A DNA stretch of 14,917 nucleotides. Source: Bacillota bacterium. Lineage in GTDB: Bacteria > Bacillota > Clostridia > Acetivibrionales > DTU013. The DNA is taken from positions 1 to 14,917 of the forward strand of contig JAEYRF010000015.1 of the NCBI GenBank assembly GCA_023409615.1. Reading direction: 5' to 3'. Below the pieces are notes generated by a model. The model was not told the DNA's origin, did not search any database, and worked only from the letters and a program-made list of their open reading frames with translations. The position numbers were made by a program, and so were the translations under genes. Shown here piece after piece: positions 1-7,227 of the stretch. Positions within the stretch are counted from its first letter, which is position 1, and each line of letters begins with the position of its first letter.

Positions 1-354
1 GGCTAGGTGCGTGGAGCGCTTCTTGATATCAGCTCTGCTCATACCGTTCAATTCGCCGAAATACTCAATGTTTTCAGCAGCAGTCAACCTGTCGTACAAC
101 CCTACCTCTCCTCCAAACAGTATCCCAATGTGGGCACGGACTTTTTCCGGCTCCCTGACAGTATCAAATCCTGCCATCTTTACACTGCCCGATGTCGGGT
201 GCAGCATTGTGGCCAGAAGCCGAAGTGTTGTGGTCTTCCCCGCTCCGTTTTCGCCAAGCAGTCCAAGAATCTCTCCCTTATTAACCTGGAAACTGATTGA
301 ATCAACCGCTGTGAAAGTGCCAAACTTCTTTATAAGGTCTTTTACTTCTACCAT
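1..354 (-). CDS. ABC transporter ATP-binding protein, NatA-like (partial; C-terminus beyond window)
   Basis: I translated the minus strand from the ATG at 354. The reading frame stays open to base 1, so 118 N-terminal residues are visible and the rest lies outside the window. The Walker A (P-loop) motif GENGAGKTTT follows the usual opening strand at about residues 34-43, and the Q-loop region reads ILFGGEVGLYDRLTAAEN, which resembles NatA-type sodium/drug-export ATPases. The ABC signature and Walker B are not reached. A Shine-Dalgarno AAAGGA lies 8 nt before the ATG. The gene follows ispD on the same strand after a 32-nt gap, so co-transcription is likely. A permease partner would be expected further left. 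ATPase identity is sure from the motifs; the exported substrate is not known. Confidence 0.85.
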   Translation of the reverse strand, partial: MVEVKDLIKKFGTFTAVDSISFQVNKGEILGLLGENGAGKTTTLRLLATMLHPTSGSVKMAGFDTVREPEKVRAHIGILFGGEVGLYDRLTAAENIEYFGELNGMSRADIKKRSTHLA

Positions 355-386
355 GGTGCAGATCCTTTCTCTCTTTTCTAACAAAA

Positions 387-1100
387 TCACTCTTTCGAAA
401 TCATCCTGGCCATAGATTCCGCCATGATCAGGTCTTCCCTTGCAGTGATTTTAATATTGTTGTAGCTTCCTAAAACTAACTTGACTTTGTGTCCCATTCT
501 CTCAGCCAGCACTGCATCATCTGTTCCATCAAACCCATCCTGGACTGCCTTTTTATGTGCATCCATAATAAGCTCATACTGAAATGCCTGAGGGGTCTGA
601 ATATACCAAAGCTTACTTCTATCGACCGTTTCTTCAATAAAGCCCGACTGGTCGGATCGTTTAATAGTATCTTTTGCAGGCACAGCCAGAACAGCAGCTC
701 CATACCGCTCCGCTGCATCTATACAGGCTTCTATACCATGCTCATCTATGAATGGTCTTGCACCATCATGGATCAGTACAATACTACATCCGGGAGAAAC
801 ATGGCAAAGTCCGTTATAGACAGACTGCTGGCGGGTCGTACCTCCCGGCGTCACGATCTTAACCTTTTTGAAGCCGTATTGGTCTATAACATTCTTCCTG
901 CAGAAATCCACCTCAGTTTCATTGGCAACAACAATTATCTCATCAACAAAAATGCATTCCTCGAATCGCTGTATTGTTATTGCCAAAACCGGCTTCCCCT
1001 GCAGCTCAAGGTATTGCTTGTTTGTCTCCAGGCCCATCCGTGTACCTTTTCCCGCTGCTGCTATCACGATACTTATCAGGCTTCCTTCACTATCTCTCAT
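387..1100 (-). CDS. ispD: 2-C-methyl-D-erythritol 4-phosphate cytidylyltransferase
   Basis: Cytoplasmic enzyme that joins CTP and methylerythritol 4-phosphate to give CDP-methylerythritol, the third step of the MEP isoprenoid pathway. The 237-residue length is normal for the family. Visible motifs are the glycine-rich nucleotide loop AAAGKGTRMG (residues 14-23) with K28, HDGARPF (111-117), R161 followed by TPQ (169-171), DGTDDA (191-196) and K218 in NIKIT. The R161 and K218 positions match the catalytic Arg/Lys region known from the E. coli enzyme. The ATG at 1100 is preceded by AGGAGG, 11 nt upstream. The yacL gene lies upstream, but an intrinsic terminator sits between them. The usual partner ispF is not next to it; an ABC ATPase gene follows instead. 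Confidence 0.95.
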   Translation of the reverse strand: MRDSEGSLISIVIAAAGKGTRMGLETNKQYLELQGKPVLAITIQRFEECIFVDEIIVVANETEVDFCRKNVIDQYGFKKVKIVTPGGTTRQQSVYNGLCHVSPGCSIVLIHDGARPFIDEHGIEACIDAAERYGAAVLAVPAKDTIKRSDQSGFIEETVDRSKLWYIQTPQAFQYELIMDAHKKAVQDGFDGTDDAVLAERMGHKVKLVLGSYNNIKITAREDLIMAESMARMISKE

Positions 1101-1145
1101 ACGAATAAATTCCTCCTAAAGTCTGAGGTAAAAACTTTTTTTCAT

Positions 1146-1169
1146 AAAAAAACGGGGTAATAACCCCGT
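1146..1169 (-). terminator. Rho-independent terminator after the YacL-type gene
   Basis: On the minus strand a perfect 7-bp stem, ACGGGGT / ACCCCGT (1163-1169 with 1152-1158), closes a 4-nt loop and is followed at once by a run of T at 1151-1146. It lies between the PIN-TRAM gene (ends 1224) and ispD (starts 1100), so it should stop or reduce read-through from the carD promoter. Confidence 0.85.
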
Positions 1170-1223
1170 AAGCTACTATAGATAAACTGCATTGGAAGCT
1201 GAGTGAATACACTTTGTTCACCA

Positions 1224-2300
1224 CTAGATAACCCTTTCAATGGTATACTTTGGCTTGGCAAATATCATACGTCCCGCCGCCGTCTGGAGAATACTGGTGA
1301 CCGTTACATTAAGACTCTCACCGATATGCCTTCTGCCGCCTTCTATAACAATCATCGTACCATCATCCAGATATCCGATGCCCTGGCCGTTTTCTTTCCC
1401 ATCCTTGATGACCTGGACTGTCATATCTTCACCGGGAAGAGCAATAGGCTTCAATGCATTTGCCAATTCATTTATATTCAATACAGGAACACCCTGAAAA
1501 TTAGCCACCTTGTTCAAATTAAAGTCAATTGTCAACACCTTGCCGCCCAATTTCTTAGCCAGCTTTAAAAGCGCACTATCCACTTCAGCGTCAGAAGCAA
1601 CTTCATAATTCTCAACCCTCGTTGGAAACTCCAGATCCTTCTGAATCATATTCAAAACATCGAGTCCCCGTCTGCCCCTGTTTCGCTTGAGACAATCCTG
1701 AGAATCCGCAATATGACGCAGTTCCTCCAGTACAAAACTGGGAACAATTAGTTCTCCTTCAATAAAGCCGCTTCTGCAAATATCTACGATTCTACCATCT
1801 ATAATTACGCTCGTATCCAGTATCTTTGGCTCCATCTGTGTACTCGTATCTTTTAACACAGAAGTTCTCCCTCTCATCGATTCAAGGAAATTCTCATTCG
1901 TCTTGCCGGATGCAACAGCAACACCAAGACAACTGAATAAAATATTCGCCGCAATAGATACAGGCGTTCCTATGATGTCAATACCCTTAATCGGTATTGT
2001 TATAAGATTGGCTATAACCAGCCCTACGATCAATCCGATGGAGCTGAGAACTAATTCATAAAGTGTCAGCTTCTGCAGAAAGGTTTCCATTTTGTCAAGA
2101 GTTTCCATAATGATTTCGATTAGTTTGTTTCCGGCAGTGTAGAAAACAATTGCCAATACAATTGCAACAGCAACATAAATAACCGTCTTCAGTTCGGGAG
2201 AAGTCCCCTGCATCTGATAGCTAAAGAATGTTCTTGTAAGGGTAATACCTGTTACACTGCCTACAGTTGCAAACGATAGTTTAATAACATTATTCAGCAC
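1224..2300 (-). CDS. yacL: PIN/TRAM-domain integral membrane protein, YacL type
   Basis: 358 residues. The N-terminal part has about four hydrophobic segments (about residues 5-27, 38-57, 82-104 and 108-130). A PIN nuclease-like domain follows (about 158-285) with its acidic residues in place: D162 in LDTSVIIDGR, the E192/E193 pair in LEELRH, D241, and D259 in TIDFNLNK. A C-terminal TRAM RNA-binding domain covers about 288-350. This layout matches B. subtilis YacL, which lies in the same neighbourhood with radA and ispD. The natural substrate is unknown; a membrane-bound RNase is the family-based guess. The start is GTG at 2300, with AGGGGAG about 9 nt upstream; the next in-frame Met is too far inside. 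It lies 49 nt after carD, probably in one transcript ending at the terminator at 1146-1169. Confidence 0.9.
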   Translation of the reverse strand: MLNNVIKLSFATVGSVTGITLTRTFFSYQMQGTSPELKTVIYVAVAIVLAIVFYTAGNKLIEIIMETLDKMETFLQKLTLYELVLSSIGLIVGLVIANLITIPIKGIDIIGTPVSIAANILFSCLGVAVASGKTNENFLESMRGRTSVLKDTSTQMEPKILDTSVIIDGRIVDICRSGFIEGELIVPSFVLEELRHIADSQDCLKRNRGRRGLDVLNMIQKDLEFPTRVENYEVASDAEVDSALLKLAKKLGGKVLTIDFNLNKVANFQGVPVLNINELANALKPIALPGEDMTVQVIKDGKENGQGIGYLDDGTMIVIEGGRRHIGESLNVTVTSILQTAAGRMIFAKPKYTIERVI

Positions 2301-2349
2301 TCTATCAAACTCCCCTAAATAATATTCTCCGCCGACTCCCGGCTAAATA

Positions 2350-2829
2350 CTAAATTCTGAGGAAATCATTAATTACCGTTTCAATCTCTGTCTGATTTGT
2401 ATCTTCAGCCAAAACAAGTTCACTTACAAGAATCTGCCTTGCGCTGTTGAGCATTTTTCTTTCTCCTGTTGAAAGCCCCTTCTCACGGTCCCTCAACATA
2501 AGTATCCTTACAACATCCGCAACTTCATATATATTTCCGCTCTTTATTTTCGTCATATTCTCACGATAACGTTTGTTCCAATTATTCGTGACATTGATGC
2601 TTTGATCCTGAAGAATTTCATAAACCTTGTCCACATCGCAGCTTTCTATTACTTCCCGGATACCTATTCCTTCAACATTATGTGTCGGTATCATTACCTT
2701 CATGTCACCCACAGGCATTTTCATTACATAATAATCCTGTTTTTGGCCAAGGATTTCCCTTTCCTCAATGGACTCGATCACTCCGGCTCCATGCATAGGG
2801 TAAACTATTTTATCTCCGACACTAAACAT
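2350..2829 (-). CDS. carD: CarD/CdnL-family RNA polymerase-binding transcription regulator
   Basis: 159 residues from the ATG at 2829. The first part (about 1-60), MFSVGDKIVYPMHGAGVIES, is the Tudor-like RNA-polymerase-interaction domain shared by CarD, CdnL and TRCF. The helical C-terminal half (about 65-159) carries the conserved W84 in NNWNKRYREN, the region that contacts DNA at the upstream edge of the transcription bubble in characterised homologues. The frame stays open 12 codons further upstream, but GGAGG lies 7 nt before the chosen ATG and homologues begin with this Met. The family stabilises open promoter complexes; the target genes here are unknown. It is the first gene after a near-consensus promoter at 3027-3055 and has a leader of about 190 nt. 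Confidence 0.92.
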   Translation of the reverse strand: MFSVGDKIVYPMHGAGVIESIEEREILGQKQDYYVMKMPVGDMKVMIPTHNVEGIGIREVIESCDVDKVYEILQDQSINVTNNWNKRYRENMTKIKSGNIYEVADVVRILMLRDREKGLSTGERKMLNSARQILVSELVLAEDTNQTEIETVINDFLRI

Positions 2830-2866
2830 AATAATTCCTCCAAACGCACCCCAAAAAGTATACATT

Positions 2867-2880
2867 TCACATAAATGTGA
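2867..2880 (-). other. Small inverted repeat in the carD leader
   Basis: TCACA / TGTGA arms with a 4-nt AT-only loop, about 40 nt upstream of the carD start codon. It lies in the transcribed leader if the promoter at 3027-3055 is used. It could be an RNA hairpin or a protein site; function not known. Confidence 0.35.
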
Positions 2881-2882
2881 TT

Positions 2883-2946
2883 TGTCTTTTGTCAGATATC
2901 GTTCGGCGAATCCTTAGGTACCAGCCTGTCTTTCGTCAGGAACGAT
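2883..2946 (-). other. Structured segment in the carD leader (closing stem plus repeated small hairpins)
   Basis: ATCGTTC at 2898-2904 is the exact reverse complement of GAACGAT at 2940-2946, giving a 7-bp closing stem. Inside it, and again just outside it, is the 13-mer TGTCTTTYGTCAG (2927-2939 and 2883-2895, one mismatch), each copy with a short CTG/CAG-type stem. It does not match any riboswitch class I can recognise by eye. Function is not known. Confidence 0.35.
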
Positions 2947-2960
2947 TAAGTAAGATATTG

Positions 2961-2995
2961 AAAAAAATACTCCCAGCCATTAATTATGTGGAAGT
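2961..2995 (-). terminator. Terminator-like hairpin (possible attenuator) in the carD leader
   Basis: On the minus strand ACTTCC (2995-2990) pairs with GGGAGT (2974-2969), with one G-U pair. Inner CAT/ATG pairing is possible in the loop. Seven T residues follow at 2967-2961. It starts only about 25 nt after the predicted transcription start of carD, so it would release an RNA of about 60 nt unless read through. No plus-strand gene upstream would need a terminator here. Confidence 0.5.
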
Positions 2996-3026
2996 TTTTG
3001 ATGTCATGTTTGAACCAATCTATTAA

Positions 3027-3055
3027 AGTATACTACAATTAAAATTTATTGTCAA
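3027..3055 (-). promoter_or_regulatory. SigmaA-type promoter of the carD operon
   Basis: On the minus strand the -35 is TTGACA (3055-3050) and the -10 is TATACT (3032-3027), with a 17-nt spacer. The predicted start of transcription is near 3020. It faces left towards carD. The 2866-3297 gap otherwise holds the leader elements listed and the opposing promoter at 3136-3165. Confidence 0.85.
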
Positions 3056-3135
3056 AGTAAATGATCTTATCACTAGCAGGCAGGCCTCGTCAATGCATAT
3101 TTCCAAGAAAAACTTCCTAACTGTGGATTACAGCA

Positions 3136-3165
3136 TTGACAAGAAGTTGTCCAAACATCTATAAT
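3136..3165 (+). promoter_or_regulatory. Consensus SigmaA-type promoter for the gene at 3298
   Basis: TTGACA (3136-3141) and TATAAT (3160-3165) are both perfect hexamers with an 18-nt spacer. The predicted start is near 3172, giving a leader of about 126 nt. In the leader, ACAGGC (3170-3175) is complementary to GCCTGT (3216-3221), which could close a long hairpin. Confidence 0.8.
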
Positions 3166-3297
3166 TAAAACAGGCTAATACATTTAGCATTGTTCAATTC
3201 CAATATATAGAGTACGCCTGTACGTTAAAACTGGCTGGATTTGTATGGTCGTTACTTTATAAGCGGGAAAATGATATGCATCAGGAGAGTGAACACA

Positions 3298-3693
3298 ATG
3301 AGGGATATGCTTGTAGATGAGTTCCAGTATACTGTTCAGGAATTGATTTTCAGAAACAAAAGTATCATTGACTCCATGACGAAAAGTCAGGACTCGAATT
3401 CAAGGGTCAACCGTGCCATTGTCAAGGCAGTCACACAATGCGGATGTATAAGTATCGACGCAAAGAAACAGGAAATGCCTGAAGACAGTAGTTTCGAAGA
3501 AGCCCGGAAGGCAATGGACACCCACGTCATCGGTAAACTCTGTGAAAACTGCAGAGACTTGATTGAAAACGAACTGGGTAAGAATCTGTATTACATCGCC
3601 TCCATATGCAATACGCTTGACCTTAATCTCTACGATATCATAATCAGAGAGCAGGAAAAGGTCAAGATGCTTGGTAAGTTCAGTCTGGAATAG
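3298..3693 (+). CDS. Conserved clostridial protein of unknown function (DUF1573-annotated type)
   Basis: 131 residues, predicted soluble, with no signal peptide. The chosen ATG at 3298 has AGGAGAG at 3283-3289, 8 nt upstream; a longer frame from 3241 lacks such a site. Two cysteine pairs stand out: CGC (C48, C50) and CENC (C82, C85), which could bind a metal or form disulphides. The last 45 residues (IENELGKNLYYIASICNTLD and on) resemble the second half of MazG-like helical proteins, but the acidic catalytic residues expected there are not clearly kept. From memory, similar proteins in Clostridia are annotated with a DUF1573 label; I cannot confirm this here. It is transcribed from its own strong promoter, divergent from carD, and ends 1 nt from the end of radA. 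Function not known. Confidence 0.8.
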   Translation: MRDMLVDEFQYTVQELIFRNKSIIDSMTKSQDSNSRVNRAIVKAVTQCGCISIDAKKQEMPEDSSFEEARKAMDTHVIGKLCENCRDLIENELGKNLYYIASICNTLDLNLYDIIIREQEKVKMLGKFSLE

Positions 3694-3694
3694 T

Positions 3695-5059
3695 TTAATT
3701 AAAAATAACATCCAGAGCATCCTGAATATTCAGAACAGGAATAATTAAAACTTCGGCGGGAATTTTTATTTGTCCCGCCATTTTCATATTCCCATCCGGG
3801 ATGACAATGCGCCTGAACCCAAGCCTGACAGCCTCAAGAATTCTCTTTTCTATTTGCCCGACAGCACGTACTTCCCCGGTTAGCCCAACTTCTCCTATCA
3901 GCACACAGCCTTCATAAACAGGCACATTTCTGAAGCTTGATGCTACAGCCGCAGCGATTCCCAAATCGCAGGCCGGTTCATCAAGTCGGATACCACCTAC
4001 TACATTTACATAAGCATCATAGTTGTAAAGCTGCAAACCCACACGTTTCTCCAGCACGGCCATCAGCATGGTCAGCCTGTTAAAATCAATTCCTGTTGCC
4101 ATTCTTCTTGGCACACCAAAATTGGTAGCGCAGACAAGAGACTGTATCTCAATTAGCATCGGCCGTGTGCCCTCAAGGCTCGACACAACAACAGAACCCG
4201 GAACGCTGCCCGGCCTTCCTGAAAGCATCATCTCTGAAGGATTGGAAATCTCCGCTAGTCCGGAATCCCTCATCTCGAATATGCCAATTTCATTTGTAGA
4301 TCCAAATCTGTTTTTTACTGCCCTTAATATGCGAAAACTGAGATGCCTGTCTCCCTCGAAATACAGCACTGTATCAACCATATGTTCAAGGACTCTCGGT
4401 CCTGCTATAGCGCCCTCTTTTGTTACGTGGCCAACAATCATCACTGTTATCCCGCTGCTTTTCGCCAATTTCATCAGTGCCGCAGTAACCTCCCTTACCT
4501 GGCTGACACTGCCGGGTGCTGATGTAATGGCATCTGTGTACATGGTTTGAATCGAATCAATAATGATAAGTCCGGGTTTCTCTGTATCCACCAATGCAGC
4601 TATGGATTCATAGCTCGATGCAGATGCGATAAACAGATCCGAACGCGTAACTTTCAGTCTGTCTGCCCTGAGTTTAATCTGTACGACAGATTCCTCCCCG
4701 GAGACATATAATATTTTTGAACCAAGCTTTATGGTGTTGCAAATCTGCAAGAGCAATGTAGATTTTCCGATGCCGGGATCACCACCCACAAGTATCAGGG
4801 AGCCTTTCACGACTCCGCCGCCAAGTACACGGTCCAATTCCTTCAACCCGGTCAGGCTGCGATCGTCATTGCCGGTTTGTATATCTCCAAGGCTAACAGG
4901 TCTTATTATTCCTGCTGCCCCCGTAGCCGACTTTGTTGCCGCTTCCTGCCGTTCTTCAACAAAAGTATTCCACTGCATACAAGCCGGGCATTTACCAAGC
5001 CATCCGGATGATTCGTATCCGCATTCCTGGCATATAAAAACAGTTTTACTTTTTGCCAT
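3695..5059 (-). CDS. radA: DNA repair protein RadA (Sms), branch-migration ATPase
   Basis: 454 residues, full family length. An N-terminal C4 zinc finger has C10, C13, C24 and C27. The RecA-like core carries Walker A GGDPGIGKST (92-101), Walker B LIIID (164-168) and the RadA-specific KNRFG motif (249-253). A Lon-protease-like C-terminal domain (about 285-454) completes it. RadA is known to drive branch migration of recombination intermediates; it acts on DNA in the cytoplasm. The ATG at 5059 is preceded by AGGAGG with a 4-nt gap to the start. It lies 56 nt downstream of the GH15 gene on the same strand, and I see no clear promoter in that gap, so it may depend on read-through. The usual neighbours clpC and disA are not adjacent. 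Confidence 0.96.
   Translation of the reverse strand: MAKSKTVFICQECGYESSGWLGKCPACMQWNTFVEERQEAATKSATGAAGIIRPVSLGDIQTGNDDRSLTGLKELDRVLGGGVVKGSLILVGGDPGIGKSTLLLQICNTIKLGSKILYVSGEESVVQIKLRADRLKVTRSDLFIASASSYESIAALVDTEKPGLIIIDSIQTMYTDAITSAPGSVSQVREVTAALMKLAKSSGITVMIVGHVTKEGAIAGPRVLEHMVDTVLYFEGDRHLSFRILRAVKNRFGSTNEIGIFEMRDSGLAEISNPSEMMLSGRPGSVPGSVVVSSLEGTRPMLIEIQSLVCATNFGVPRRMATGIDFNRLTMLMAVLEKRVGLQLYNYDAYVNVVGGIRLDEPACDLGIAAAVASSFRNVPVYEGCVLIGEVGLTGEVRAVGQIEKRILEAVRLGFRRIVIPDGNMKMAGQIKIPAEVLIIPVLNIQDALDVIFN
3755..3784 (+). terminator. Likely terminator of the 3298-3693 gene, inside the radA 3' end
   Basis: GGCGGGA (3755-3761) and TCCCGCC (3773-3779) form a 7-bp GC-rich stem with an 11-nt loop, followed on the plus strand by ATTTT (3780-3784). 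It lies within the radA coding region, so the plus transcript would run about 85 nt antisense to radA before ending. The T run is short. Confidence 0.5.
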
Positions 5060-5070
5060 AATTCCTCCTG

Positions 5071-5106
5071 TAACCGCAGTCAGTCAAATAACCACAGTCA
5101 GTTAAA
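5071..5106. repeat. 18-bp tandem duplication between the GH15 gene and radA
   Basis: Two adjacent 18-mers (5071-5088 and 5089-5106) share the pattern TAACCRCAGTCAGTYAAA, differing at two positions. They fill the short gap just upstream of the radA ribosome binding site. This looks like a recent slippage duplication. Confidence 0.75.
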
Positions 5107-5115
5107 AAACGTTGT

Positions 5116-7116
5116 TTACAGCTCTCCCGCATCAATCAATCCATTCAACACAAGGATGAACATCGCGTGGGACCATGTGAGTGGTATAACCCAGGCTGGT
5201 TTTCCGGTACTCTTATCTACTTGCTCCGGTAAAAGTCCCTGCGGCGTTGCACTCTTTACAGCCCAATTAAGATAATCCATAGCTTTTTTATATGATTTTG
5301 TCTCTATATGGTAAAGTGCTGCCCAAAGCGTTGTCAGCACCCATGGATTTCCGCCGATATATCCGTCATGTTCATACCTCATCAAACCGCCGGCCTGCTG
5401 AAAACCAAGCTGTTTCTCTACAATTTGCGACGTGCTGACCATTCGCGGATCATTTGCGGGATATATTCCAAATGGAACACTGAGCCCCAGCAGGCTTATA
5501 TCCGGTGTTTCGTCCAGCTGCGAATAATCTCTTGTAATGCTGATTGAATTTATCTTTAAAAGCACCCTGTTGTCCGTATGCTCTTCACCCCAGCCGTTCA
5601 GCTTAACCCGCACACTTCTGACATACCTGTTCAACTCAGGGTGCCAGAAGTTGCTTTCGATCGATCTGTGAAGAGCTTCAGCCGCATTTTTCCACTCTTT
5701 CGCTGCTGCTTTCAGTTCTGCCTGTGCTATGCTTTCCTCAGCAGTCGTTGCCCTCACTTGTGCTTCTGATGACACTGCGCACTTATCTGCAAGAATCTCT
5801 GCTATAGTTGCGCCGGCCTCGATGCCTGCACAAACTGCTGCACTTGAATACGCATGTTCCCCAAGTCTCTCTTCCCAAAGATCGAAACTCAGCCACGGCA
5901 GTCCGGTTTCATCATCCATATAGCTCAACAGAAACTCTACTCCCTTTTTAACGCTCGGCCAAAGATCTCTTAGAAAATTAGTATTTCCGGTAGTTTCGTA
6001 ATGCTTTAAAATACCCCATATGATCGAACCGCCTTCATCTATCTGCAGTCCCCAGGACGGAGCAAGGTTCCCATCCGTATAAAATCTTTGCTGCCAGCTG
6101 CCATCTTCATCCTGAATCTTTGCACTCCAACGGTAAAAGCGCTCCACGTCTCCGTAAAGGCCACACTTGTCAAGCGCAGCTGCGATAAAAGCAGCATCTC
6201 TTCCCCAGCAATAAGCATATCTGCCGCACCTGGTGAATTCCTCATCAATCTCCGGCGCTGCAAGGAGTGCTCCTGTTCTCTTATTTGTCATCAGAGCAAA
6301 AACCAATAGTGAACGCTTATACAATTCATCTATCTCGTTATTTCCGGTGCTAATTTGCCTCAGGCCTGTTAGATAGTTATGCCAGTAATCCTTTGTTCTT
6401 TGAAGTTCTTCACTTATAATTATATCTTCCTGTTTACGAATCAGTGATTTGAGTAATTTCAGATCATGGGCAAAGCAAAGCTGCAGTCCAAATTGTAAAA
6501 TCCCGTGATTTCCTAATTTAACACCCTCCCAAATCAGGGCACCCTCTTTCATCATGCCAATGACGTCATTACCGCAAAGCTGACCACGGCCCGCATTCTC
6601 CTTAGAGCCTTCGCCCAGCTGGTATTGCTTCACCTGTACACCGGAGGATATGGAATAATAATATCCATGTCTATAATGAATTAATGCAGAAAGCTCAACA
6701 TCAAAGAGGATTCCTGCCGTATTCGATGTTGATGAGATAGAAGATGAAAACACAGCAAAACTGACTTCCAACTGTGAAGCACCTGTGTTCTCAACCTCAT
6801 AATACCTGGTAAACACATCACTCCCGGGCACTGTAAAATCGGATTGGCGGATGATAAGCTCACAATCAACTCGAAAATACTCTGTGACAGCGATATTTGT
6901 GTCAGACATAAAATACTGCTTTGTCTGCCAATCCTCAGAATCCAGCCAGGAAGCACCCTGCCAAAGATTCGGACAAATCAATCCTACATTTAACCTCTCA
7001 ATATGCTGTGCAAAATCTATGTCAGGCCAGAATAACCTTATAAGCTCACCTCTTTGATCGATACATCCAAGCATGCTTGAATTTCCCGCAATCATGCTGT
7101 TAATATATGATTTCAT
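5116..7116 (-). CDS. Glycoside hydrolase family 15 protein (glucoamylase-like)
   Basis: 666 residues. The N-terminal third (about 1-255) is beta-rich and matches the super-sandwich domain of bacterial GH15 enzymes. The rest is the (alpha/alpha)6 barrel. Conserved motifs are YCWGRDAAF (302-310), WLSFDLWEERLGEHAYSSAA (408-427) with the general-acid Glu in WEER, GGNPWVLTTLW (588-598) and LPEQVDKSTGKP (629-640) with E631 as the likely base. The family splits alpha-glucosidic bonds of maltodextrins, dextran-type oligosaccharides or trehalose; the substrate cannot be told here. There is no signal peptide, so it should act in the cytoplasm. An Ala/Glu-rich stretch at about 446-480 looks longer than usual. 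The ATG at 7116 has GGGAGG 7 nt upstream. It is divergent from the glycosyltransferase gene and precedes radA by 56 nt. Confidence 0.9.
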   Translation of the reverse strand: MKSYINSMIAGNSSMLGCIDQRGELIRLFWPDIDFAQHIERLNVGLICPNLWQGASWLDSEDWQTKQYFMSDTNIAVTEYFRVDCELIIRQSDFTVPGSDVFTRYYEVENTGASQLEVSFAVFSSSISSTSNTAGILFDVELSALIHYRHGYYYSISSGVQVKQYQLGEGSKENAGRGQLCGNDVIGMMKEGALIWEGVKLGNHGILQFGLQLCFAHDLKLLKSLIRKQEDIIISEELQRTKDYWHNYLTGLRQISTGNNEIDELYKRSLLVFALMTNKRTGALLAAPEIDEEFTRCGRYAYCWGRDAAFIAAALDKCGLYGDVERFYRWSAKIQDEDGSWQQRFYTDGNLAPSWGLQIDEGGSIIWGILKHYETTGNTNFLRDLWPSVKKGVEFLLSYMDDETGLPWLSFDLWEERLGEHAYSSAAVCAGIEAGATIAEILADKCAVSSEAQVRATTAEESIAQAELKAAAKEWKNAAEALHRSIESNFWHPELNRYVRSVRVKLNGWGEEHTDNRVLLKINSISITRDYSQLDETPDISLLGLSVPFGIYPANDPRMVSTSQIVEKQLGFQQAGGLMRYEHDGYIGGNPWVLTTLWAALYHIETKSYKKAMDYLNWAVKSATPQGLLPEQVDKSTGKPAWVIPLTWSHAMFILVLNGLIDAGEL

Positions 7117-7158
7117 TATTCTGCCCTCCCTAAGTTATCATGTTTTGATGTCCCCATC

Positions 7159-7188
7159 ATTTTAACACACTGCACAAAACATCATCAA
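7159..7188 (-). promoter_or_regulatory. Probable promoter of the GH15 gene
   Basis: On the minus strand TTGATG (7188-7183) and TAAAAT (7164-7159) are spaced by 18 nt, and the -10 has an upstream TGT that fits an extended -10. The predicted start is about 35 nt before the ATG. Confidence 0.55.
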
Positions 7189-7227
7189 CAGTATTCAGGT
7201 TTAGACGAGGTCTATATTACCATTCAT

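Noticed and set aside
2331..2343. Short GCCG/CGGC hairpin between carD and the PIN-TRAM gene as a terminator
   Set aside because: Only 4 bp and no T run follows; at most a minor RNA structure.
2857..2862. Second, carD-proximal -10 (TATACT) on the minus strand
   Set aside because: No -35 at a workable distance, and it would leave a leader of only about 20 nt; the promoter at 3027-3055 is far better.
3722..3733. Palindrome CTGAATATTCAG
   Set aside because: It lies in the radA coding region encoding a conserved C-terminal stretch, so most likely chance.
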